Assembly: GCA_002964805.2 (NCBI GenBank)
Contig: PUDQ02000084.1
Span: forward strand, 310,001-374,000
DNA: 64,000 nucleotides
Direction: 5' to 3'
Source: Trametes villosa
Taxonomy: Eukaryota; Basidiomycota; Agaricomycetes; Polyporales; Polyporaceae
Of the stretch, positions 55,687 to 64,000 are shown piece by piece. How positions within the stretch are numbered: the stretch's first letter is position 1; every line of letters begins with the position of its first letter. The notes below the pieces were generated by a model. That model saw only the letters and a program-made list of their open reading frames with translations, did not search any database and had not been told where the DNA came from. The position numbers and the translations under genes are program-made.

Positions 55687-57051
55687 ATGCCCATTCTCGG
55701 CCTCGCACCAGAGCACTACCCCACGAAGCCCGCGCACTTCAACATCGAGGCGGTCATCCGGCCGAACATCCTCGCGCTGCAGCCCTACCGCTGCGCGCGC
55801 GACGACTACTCCTCGGGCATCCTGCTCGACGCGAACGAGAACGCGCTCGGGCACTCCATCCCCGCCGCGTCCTCCTCTGCCCTCGACCCGGAGCTGCAGC
55901 CCGCGCTCGGGCTGGACCTCCACCGCTACCCGTCGCCGACGCACGACGACATCAAGCGGCGCCTCGCGGCCCTGCGCGGGGTGGCGGGCCCGGAGAGCAT
56001 CTTCCTGGGCGTCGGGTCGGACGAGGTGCTGGATCTGCTGATTCGGGTGTGTGTTGCGCCCGGGAGGGAGAAGATCTTGATCACGCCGCCGACGTATGGG
56101 ATGTACTCGGTGTGCGCGCAGGTGAATGATGTCGGGGTGGTGAAGGTCCCGCTGGAGTTGAGTGGGGAGGCGGGCGAGGGTGGGGAGCGCGGACGGTTCT
56201 CGCTAAAGGTCGACGAGGTGTGAGCGTTCTCTATCCCTGACTTCCTCGTCCTGGATGCTAAAACCACGGCGATGCTCAGGTGAAGAAGGCCGTTTCGGCG
56301 GACCCGTCAATAAAGCTCATCTTCCTGTGCTCGCCCGGGAATCCCACCGGCACCCTCATCCCTCTGTCCTCAATACGGGCGATCCTGGAGTACGAGGACT
56401 TCAAGGGTGTGGTGATCGTAGACGAGGCCTACATCGACTTCGCGGATGAGAAAGCAAGCGCGGTGTCGCTACTCAAGGAGTACGCGAATCTGTGCGTAAC
56501 ACAAACCCTGAGCAAGAGCTTCGGCCTGGCTGCCATTCGGTATGTTTCTTGTACTTCTCTCCTCGTTAGTTGTAGGCTCATGTTGTCCTTGTAGGTTAGG
56601 AATCGCGTTTGCCCACCCGTCTCTGGTGCAAATCCTCATGAACACGAAAGCGCCATACAATATCTCCACCCCCACCGCCGCCCTGGCACAATCCGCCTTG
56701 TCACCTTCCGCCGTCGACCTCATGAAACAGAAGGTTGCGACCCTGACCGCGTCTCGCGCATCCCTTCTCCGCGGACTCGCAGACCTCACGTCACTGGGCC
56801 TCGGCTCCGCGATCGGCGGGAACGACGCGAACTTCGTGATGGTCCCGGTTCTGGCAAAAGACGGGAGCGGGGCGCCAGATAATGTACGCGCGCAGAAGAT
56901 ATACAAGACGCTGGCCGAGTCCGAGGGCGTGGTGGTGCGGTTCCGAGGAAACGAGGCCGGGTGCGCGGGATGCCTGCGGATCACGATTGGGAGCGAGGAA
57001 GAGAACAAGGTAGTGCTGCAAAAGTTCAGTGAGCTGTTGAAGGCGTTGTAG
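55687..57051 (+). CDS. HIS5: Histidinol-phosphate aminotransferase
   Basis: This PLP enzyme (EC 2.6.1.9) converts imidazole acetol phosphate to histidinol phosphate in cytosolic histidine synthesis. Three exons: 55687-56217, 56280-56539 and 56595-57051, giving about 415 residues, normal for the fungal enzyme. Visible motifs are FNIEAVIRPNILALQPYRCA at the start, LLDANENALG, the substrate loop LDLHRYPSPT, the PLP contacts FLGVGSDEVLDLL and PPTYGMYS, SPGNPTGTLIP, VDEAYIDFAD, and the PLP-binding lysine in TLSKSFGLAAIRLGIAF. VVRFRGNEAGCAGCLRITIG closes the fold and contains the conserved Arg. It ends FSELLKAL with TAG. Intron splicing was needed at VDEV-KKAV and AAIR-LGIA. It is divergent from the MYND gene and is a standard housekeeping enzyme. 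Confidence 0.95.
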
Positions 57052-57717
57052 ACTGCGCATGTGTAGGATAAATCCGCAGAAATTAGAGGCCGCTGTACTT
57101 TGTCGTCATGGATGGACTGGACCTTCGCCTGCCCTCCGAAGGATTCGACGGTGCGGAAGAATGGAGACCCCGAGAACAGGGTTAGGGTCGGGTCGGGATC
57201 AAACGCGCTCGGTCACGGTCACGGGCGATAATTAAGAAACGGGTGGGGCTCCGCAACGCCTTCAATCAAGCTTGAAAGACCGCGCTCCACAACGCTCCCC
57301 CTTTGGCAGGCCGTGTACCACCGCGCGCGGGGCAAGTAGTGCCTGGGTGACGACTCGGGGCCGATAACGAGGGGTGGGTCCGTCGCGTCTGCGCTTTGTA
57401 GGTGCGTCTGCCGCATTTGTTGGAGTGGTGGCGTTGCTAAATGGTACTCGGGGCCTTCCCTGCTTGCAGCGCACTGGCGCGACGCGATCGGCGACCGCTG
57501 ACATCATACCCTTCCGCCCAAGAGCCCCTGCGAAGCGTCGTCCTGTCCGGATGCGGGCCTGGCTGTGACGGATGACGTTGTGTGCGCGGGTGCGTCATCG
57601 GCCTGCGGGCTATATAACGCGACGGCCCCTCGCGCATCACATTCCCAACTCTCTCCTCCTCTGTCACGACGCGCATATACTCACGACTAATACTCGCCCC
57701 ACGCTCACGACTCCATA
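57052..57717. other. Spacer between HIS5 and the HAM1-like gene
   Basis: No gene is seen. A TAGGGTTAGGG-like run occurs near 57176-57190 (GGGTTAGGGTCGGGTCGGG), and the TATA box of the next gene is at 57611. Confidence 0.5.
57611..57617 (+). promoter_or_regulatory. TATA box of the HAM1-like gene
   Basis: TATATAA 101 bp upstream of the ATG at 57718. Confidence 0.65.
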
Positions 57718-60692
57718 ATGTCTCTCGCACAAGCACAGAAGGATATCGGCGACAAGCCCGCCGCTGTGCGTCTCTCCAACTCTGGACTATTCGCAGCTTG
57801 CTGACCACCGCCCAGAACTCCGTCGTCGACCCCGTCGACAAGAAGACGCAGGCGGCGGATGTCGACCGCAAACTCAGATTCTACGGCGTCGTCAAGGCGT
57901 TCAGCGAGTCGCGAATGCCCTCCAACGACCAGATCGACCGCTTCCTCAACTACGTCATCCAGCACTCCCCCGTAAACGTCAACGACCTCTCCCCCGACGG
58001 CCAGCGCCTCATCCAGGATACCCGCGACATCATCGAGACCGCGCGCGACATCGTCCAGCAGAAGAACGCGGACGAGCTCTTCCAGAACTTCGTCTGGCAC
58101 ACGCGCGACGTCAACGTCGACCACGCGAAGAAGGACCCCAACGAGGTCGTCCCCGTCGACAAGGAGAAGGCGAAGAGCGACGGCCAGCAGGCCGTCCAGC
58201 ACCTCCGCACGCTCCTCTCCCTCGTCCTCACCAACGCCGAGGTTCGCAAGCTGCTCACGGACTTCTCCGTAATCGGCCGCGACATGCTTGCCCGCACCGC
58301 GAGCAAGGTTGCCGACAAGGCGCGCCCCGACGAGGAGCGCCTCCGCCAGGTTGACGAGTCCGCGCCCCGGGACCAGTTTGTCTCCGAGGGTGGACGCCTG
58401 GTTGGCCCGGACGAGACTCCCGTGAGTATATGCGCTTTCCCAGGTATAGCCATAGGCTAACAATTCTGCAGGTTCTCGAGGCTCGCATTCCCGGAACCGA
58501 CACCACCGTTGCTCAACATCCTCGTGATGAGTTGGGCCACGGCGCCACGGTTAAGCAGGGCAACGGCGAGGTGAAGAGCGGAGCCCAGGCGATCAACGAA
58601 GCTCAGGCGGCCAAAGATGAGGCCGTCGAGAGGGCCAAGATCGAGGCTGAACGCCAGAAGGAGGATACGAAGAATGCCGTAGGCGGAGACCCGATCCCTG
58701 ACGACCGCGCGGACGCGGAGGCGAAGAAGTCCGGCCTCATGGGCAAGATTCGCGGTATGAGGGTATGTGTGATCAAACGTTGCATGCGACGAGAAAACTC
58801 ACCTCAATTTGTCTAGGACAACCTCACCGATCGTGTTCCCCAGGAGCACAAGGACCGCGCTAATGAGCACTATGACCGCGCGAAGCGTGTCCTCAGTGAG
58901 GAATACTTCCCCGAGGAGCGCCGCGACCAGTTCATCTACCGTGGAAAGAAGGTACGCCTATACGCGTCTGCGCATTGATCGATTGCTCACCTGGCTTTGA
59001 TAGGTCATTGTCGAGTGCCAGAAGCACAAGGACTACCAGGAGTCCATCCAGTGGCTCCTCAACTTCCTCGAGGAGTACGCTTCGCACGGCAAGACCGTCG
59101 TCGACCACGGCAAGGACTCCGGCCAGAAGCTCCAGGGTGACTCGACGCTGCAGCAGGCCACCTCGGAGCTCCGCACTCTCCTCGAGCGCTTCGCCAACGG
59201 CAAGAGCCTCTCCGTCATCGGCGACGCCATGCAGCAGCTCTACCGCGATGCACAGCAAGACGAGGAGCTCAGGCAATGGTTCCGCGACGTCGACACCTAC
59301 ACCCGCAAGGTTCTGCTCGACCCTGGCTTCGTCCTGGAGCCCCAGTGCAACAACGATGCGAACGCACTCCGCGAGAATGGCCGCCGCTTCTACGATGAGA
59401 AGTATAAGGGTCACTTCGACAACCTGTTCAACGCCGCCATGGAGTGGTTCCGCGCTCTCGGCGAGGACCCGCTCAACAAGAGGTAGGACTCCATATTTGC
59501 GCTTTTTGTTACCTTCTGACAACGACCTGGTGTTAGGTTCGGCGAGGATTGGGCGCGTCTCACGAAGGACCTCCTCTTCGACAGCGAGGGTAGCCTCAAG
59601 TTCAAGCCCGACCTCTGGATGGACATCCGCAAGGTTATCCTTCCGAGCATCATTGACCAGGTGAGTCCAAGTCGTGATCCGGTCACAAAAGTCGGGTAAC
59701 TGACAGAGCATCTTACAGGTTGGGTACATCCCCATCCCGCGTATTGAGTACACCGACGACATGATCGACTTGGTCATTGAGAACCTTGCGCTCTCCGGCC
59801 GCAACCTCTTCCCGAACGTCGTCAGCATGGAGGCCCACAACTTCGTCAAGTTCAGCCCGTACAACGCGATCAAGTAAGTAAAACAAATGCTATCACCAAC
59901 CCCTTGATACTAACTTGGTTCTAGGGACGAGAACCACCACGAGTTCACGTTGACGCTGGGTCAGATCCAGGCGGACATGCGCGACGTCGCGTTCTACTTC
60001 AAGAAGAAGAGCGGCTTCCCCAAGCTCTCCGACTCTGGCCTTGCCGATGTCCTCCTCGGAGGCGAGGGCCTCACGATCACCGCCCACATCGTCTCCGCCG
60101 ACAAGGACCGCTCGAGCGTGTTCAAGGTCAAGAACGTGCACGTCAAGGTCGGCACGCTCAAGTTCTCCATCCGCGACTCGAAGCACGACATCCTGTACAA
60201 CACCCTGCGTCCTCTCGCGACCGGCCTTGTCAAGCGCCAGCTCCAGAAGGCTATCGCGGACGCTGTCACAACCGGCCTCGAGTACGTCGACGGCCAGCTC
60301 GTCGGCGTGCGCGACCGCATGTCCGAGGCGAAGGAGACCGAGGGCGTCTCGCGCACCCAGGTCCTGCAGGAGGTACGTTCTTTGTGCCATCCTCATGTTA
60401 CCATATCGTGCTGACACATTCCCCCAGCTCTTCCAGCGCAAGAAGGCCGAGGCCGACTCTGTCAAGAGCAAGGCCGAGGAGAAGGGCTCGCACTTCAAGA
60501 TCGTCTCCCGCCGCGATTCCGCGTTGCTCCCCGCGCAGGGTCACCCTGCTGGCTGGGTCAACCGCACCCAGGAGCGCGAGGACGCCGCACTTCGCGGCCA
60601 GGACTGGCGTAGCGATGCGTAAGTCGATCACGTCGCTGGGAGGCTCTGAGACGGTTGCTCATAATTCGCACAACAGGTTCACCATCGTATAA
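57718..60692 (+). CDS. HAM1-like protein (DUF5923/HAM1 N- and C-terminal domains)
   Basis: HAM1-family proteins are large fungal proteins linked to hyphal fusion in ascomycetes, with a C-terminal part resembling the lipid-binding BPI/TULIP fold. The first exon encodes MSLAQAQKDIGDKPAA. Main blocks: QAADVDRKLRFYGVVKAFSE, DRFLNYVIQHSPVNVNDLSP, GQRLIQDTRDIIETARDI, LRTLLSLVLTNAEVRKLLTD, an Ala/Glu/Lys-rich low-complexity stretch (AKDEAVERAKIEAERQKEDT), and then EYFPEERRDQFIYRGKKVIV, PQCNNDANALRENGRRFYDE and VGYIPIPRIEYTDDMIDLVI. The C-terminal part has FTLTLGQIQADMRDVAFYFK and GLTITAHIVSADKDRSSVFK. It ends GWVNRTQEREDAALRGQDWR and SDAFTIV with TAA at 60690-60692. About eight short introns; no signal peptide or membrane helix. 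Family membership is sure, the function in basidiomycetes is not. Confidence 0.88.
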
Positions 60693-61530
60693 AGCGTGAA
60701 CCCTCCACGCATGTACTTGACCTCCCGATGCCGGACGCTCTATCTTTCCATCTCCGCGCGTAATGTCTTGTATCCCGGATTCACGATCTCATGACCGCTT
60801 CGTTCGCATCGCCGCTCCCTTCTACAACTGTTTTCCCTTCATACCCATGTACTATTCCACACTACTGTATTAGTCCCCTTCTCGTATCCTACATACATGT
60901 TAGTTGTATCCATCAATGAAGTCTTTCTGTTCCATCACCCTGGCTTGCGCGCTCGAACGGCAGGATCCAAGTACTAGTGGCAATGAATGCCATTTTCCTC
61001 GTCGTTGTCTCTAGATAGATGGAAGCATCGCCGGTAAATGCTTGTCATTTTTCTCTCTGGCGCAGGGCGCAGAACGCTGGCGTAGTACTGACTGCAGGAT
61101 GTACGACGGGAGAGGATATCGAAGCTCTTCCCCACGCGCATACTGGGTGCAAAACGGGTCGGTACAACTTCAAGTGATTGCATTACGGTACATGTAAGCC
61201 TACAGATGACTCTAACAGGTTGTGATCGCGCGAGACATAAGTTAGGTATACAATACATGGCTGTTAGAGTATGGCCGATATACGATGGTCCATAGGCGTT
61301 TCCTGCGCGCGCTCGCCATGCGGGCGGCCGCTGTATGTGTAGAGTTCCGGGGCGTATGTGTGCGATGCGGTGTATGTGATCGATGTAAGCACGGTGTGCG
61401 GGGATCAAAGCATGAATGCATGAAGCATGGGGTCTGTAAAGCACCAGGGGCGGGTATGGGAGATCGGAGAGAAGAGATATGCGGCAGAGCACGGAGTGAG
61501 GAAGGGACGGAGTAGGGGCATGTTGGGAGG
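60693..61530. other. Convergent 3' region between the HAM1-like and USP genes
   Basis: The two genes converge. About 840 bp of lower-GC DNA with overlapping short frames but no domain. 3' UTRs of both genes are expected here. Confidence 0.55.
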
Positions 61531-64000
61531 CTATATGCGCTCGTACATGCAGATGTAGGCTTTCGCCTTGAGGACCTCCTCGAGCGTCGTGAGGCGCACG
61601 ACAGTGTCGCTGATGTACGCCCACTGGCGCTGCGGGCGATGGGGATCTGATGACTGGCTCGAGCGGGTCTCCGATGACAGCGAGGGTGTTGCGGGCTTCT
61701 CAGACTCGGTGGCAGGCACAGGCGTGGAGGCGGGTGGTGGTGGGGATGCGCTCTGCGGCAGCGCGGTGTATGCGACGTAGTGACCGCCGAGCTGTGATTG
61801 ACAGTAGGTCAGATGTGTTCGTAACTGCTCCCCAGAAAGACCGGGCACGTACCATGTTGCCCATATGCACGATGACCGCATACAGCCTATACATGCACCG
61901 CTCCTGCTTCTCCTTGCCCTTCTCCCGCTCCGCACGGTCAAAGTCCTCGCGGTTGGGCACAAGGAACGGCGCGAGGTCGAGCAGCTCCGGGAACGCGACG
62001 AAGTCGTCCAGCTTCTTGAACCCGCCCGAAAGAGAGATCGTGTGCACCTTCGCGAGCTGCTGGAAGCGCTTCAGGTGGATCACGAGCACCGGCGGCGGCG
62101 TGCTGATCAGGTACCGCTTGTACATCTTCCGCAGCACGACCTGTTTCGCGCGCGGCACCTTTGCGTGCCCCACCGTCGCCCCGGGAAGCGCGGGGGCGCC
62201 GTCGCGTAGGCGCGGCGAGTTGAGCGGGGACACCCCGGTGAGCTTCTCGACGGAGGAGTTCGGCGAGGCCGAAGGGGAGATGGAGGGCGAGACGGAGCCA
62301 TCCGACCGTGCGGACGTGGTTGCGGACGTGTCGCTCTCCGAGTCGAACTCGTCGTCCGAACTCTCGCCACCGCTCTCCTCCGCGCCGTCCTTGCGCGCAC
62401 CCTTTGACCTTGCGCGGCGTCGCGCCCGGGGCGTAAGAAGCGAATCGTTCGATGCGGACACAGCGACGGCGCCCGGGGTTGACCACGTGCGGGTGAGCGT
62501 ATCGGCTGAGGTGGGCGGGTCGATGTTGAACGTGTGCGCGATGGGCGCGGAGCTTGGCGCCTCTGCCTCGGTGGTGGAAATCCTAGGAATCGGGAGACCG
62601 CCATAAGTCTCCGGAGGAACGACGCTGTCCTTTCGCGCATGCAGAGGTGCCCTGGGAGGAGGGGACGCGGACGTCTCCACGGTCGTCGGCGCGGAGGATA
62701 TGGAAGTTGTGCTAGAGGAGTGCGTGATCTGGGTTGACACGATCGACGTCGACGCAGGAGAAACACGACCGCTGCTGAGGTCTGGCGACGATTGCGGTGC
62801 GGAGTCGTCCATATCGTTCAATCCCGGCACAACAGGGTGCGTGCCCGAGACGGACGCCTTGAGAGCGCTCCCGTCCGACTTGCCCGAACTCGACCTATCG
62901 GACGAGTCGTCCCCGCTCTCGCTCTCCGTCTCGCTATCGGTGTCCGCGTCGAGCCCAGCAGCGACGCCGTTCGCGCGCGGTCGCGGCTTATACAGCCCGT
63001 TCGCGATCTTCCAGCAACGATGGCACCCAACCATATTCTCCCCATCCAATATCTCCACCGCCGTAAACATCCGCAAACACTCCTCGATTCCCGGGAGATG
63101 CCCGAGCTTCGCCCACAAAGCCTGCGTCGCGAGCGTCGTCGCGCCAGCCACGCCCGAGGAGCTGCTGCTCCCGCTACCCCCCGCGCTGAACGCGTTCTGG
63201 AGGATCGAGAGCGGGTTCCCCGTGACGGGGTGCACGTCCGCGAGCACGCGCCGGATGTACGCCATGTCGTCGTCAGACATGTGTGGAGTCGCGTATGGCT
63301 TTGACGCGTCCTCTTTCCGCCGATGGTGGTGATGGTGCTTGAAGGGGTTCGCGGACGAGCGTCGCGAGCTCGATGGGCGCTCCTCTTCGGCGAGAGGGGT
63401 GGATATATGCGCGGAAGGAAGGGCAGGCGAGGATGGTTGGGGGCGGCCGGGGTCCGAAACCTCTCCCGGATCTGAGGGTGCCTCGTGGGTGGTCGCACCT
63501 GGGGCGAGAGAGCCAGTGCGCGGCGAGCGCAGCTCCGAGCTGCGCTTCACTCGCAGCGCGTCCTTTTTCTCCGTCTTACGCCCCCGCTCGCCCTGGCGAC
63601 TCCCGGGACGCGAGTCCTTATCCTTATCCTTGTCCCGCGCGCCGCCGAGCTTCATCGACACGCTTATCCGGCGCGCGATCTTCCCCCACGCGTCGTCCTT
63701 TTTCTCCTTCGCCCGGTCCTCCTCCGCCTCTGCCTCCGCGGCCTCGGCGTGCGTGATTTCCTCCACCGCGTCCTCCTCCTCGTGCTCCTCGATCGCAGAC
63801 CCGAGCGCCGCGCTCTGCACGCTTGCGCTCGCCATCTCCTTCACGACGTCCCGCGCCTCGTCAGCCTCCGCGCCCGCGTGGTCGAAGCTACGCCGCCGCG
63901 GATCCTCGTGCGACGGCGGCTCCTCCGCGGCGACCTCGGAACTGCGTCGTACGGGGCTCGTCGGCACGGATGATGCGCGCGGCGTTCCCCCACCGAACAT
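61531..64000 (-). CDS. Ubiquitin carboxyl-terminal hydrolase (USP/UBP family), 3' part
   Basis: This is the C-terminal part of a C19 deubiquitinase; the 5' end, with the catalytic Cys box, lies beyond the window. Reading toward the 3' end: a long acidic/Lys-rich stretch with KIARRISVSMKLGGARDKD, a His-rich run (KHHHHHRRKEDASK), then DDMAYIRRVLADVHPVTGNP. The finger-like part is GIEECLRMFTAVEILDGENM with VGCHRCWK, followed by a Ser-rich insertion of about 250 residues. LISTPPPVLVIHLKRFQQLA is the conserved strand before the His box. A 67-nt intron (near 61787-61853) joins VHMGNM to LGGHYVAYTALPQ, which carries the catalytic His. AYISDTVVRLTTLEEVLKAK and AYICMYERI close the fold; TAG at 61531-61533. 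It is similar to the Ubp16/USP16/45 branch by layout; specificity is unknown. Confidence 0.88.

Noticed and set aside
62700..63332. Plus-strand frames over the USP gene
   Set aside because: They are antisense shadows of the Ser/Asp-rich USP insertion.
1..64000. CRISPR arrays, rRNA genes or riboswitches
   Set aside because: None of the repeat-spacer or conserved rRNA patterns was seen, and CRISPR is not expected in a fungal nuclear genome.

Overview
The window is nuclear DNA from a filamentous basidiomycete, most likely an Agaricomycete such as a polypore. The evidence is many short introns of about 50-65 nt with GTRNGT donors, GC-rich coding exons, TATA boxes 70-130 bp upstream of several start codons, and families typical of this group: an SREBP-type bHLH factor, a CBM19-like secreted protein, an expansin-like double-psi barrel, a Fet3/Ftr1 pair, a HAM1-like protein and F-box-like leucine-rich proteins. 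All gene models were read by eye. Boundaries whose splice sites could be followed are given exactly; others are marked approximate.

Layout. 0-6 kb: 3' part of an SREBP-like gene, an F-box-like gene and a single-pass membrane protein gene. 6-12 kb: a tandem pair of unrecognised helical proteins on the minus strand, with a duplicated upstream segment. 12-19 kb: a CBM19-like secreted protein, ribosomal protein S26, a protein with two PARP-type zinc fingers, and a C2H2-RING protein. 19-23 kb: the histone chaperone HIR1/HIRA. 23-26 kb: a decayed HET-domain start running into a repeat-rich acidic helical gene. 27-30 kb: a small possible membrane protein and an expansin-like secreted protein. 30-35 kb: a divergent high-affinity iron uptake pair, a Fet3-type ferroxidase and the Ftr1 permease, sharing a 950-bp promoter with GATA-type iron-regulator motifs. 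35-38 kb: gene-poor DNA holding an intact 798-bp inverted-repeat transposable element with 8-bp target duplications and two more iron-type GATA motifs. 38-47 kb: three minus-strand multi-C2H2 plus RING genes and one decayed remnant. 47-53 kb: a DUF4336 metallo-hydrolase-like protein and CIA1, the latter flanked by two small stand-alone PAH (Sin3-like) proteins. 53-64 kb: a MYND-finger protein divergent from histidinol-phosphate aminotransferase, a HAM1-like lipid-binding-type protein, and the 3' part of a ubiquitin-specific protease.

Functional links. The clearest unit is Fet3-Ftr1: Fet3 oxidises Fe(II) at the plasma membrane and Ftr1 imports the Fe(III), with shared regulation suggested by the motifs between them. 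CIA1, 15 kb away, uses iron in Fe-S protein maturation, but the distance makes co-regulation only a guess. The rest looks like conserved housekeeping genes separated by fast-changing lineage-specific families: C2H2-RING, the helical tandem pair, HET-like DNA and small PAH proteins. No tRNA, rRNA or CRISPR array was recognised.
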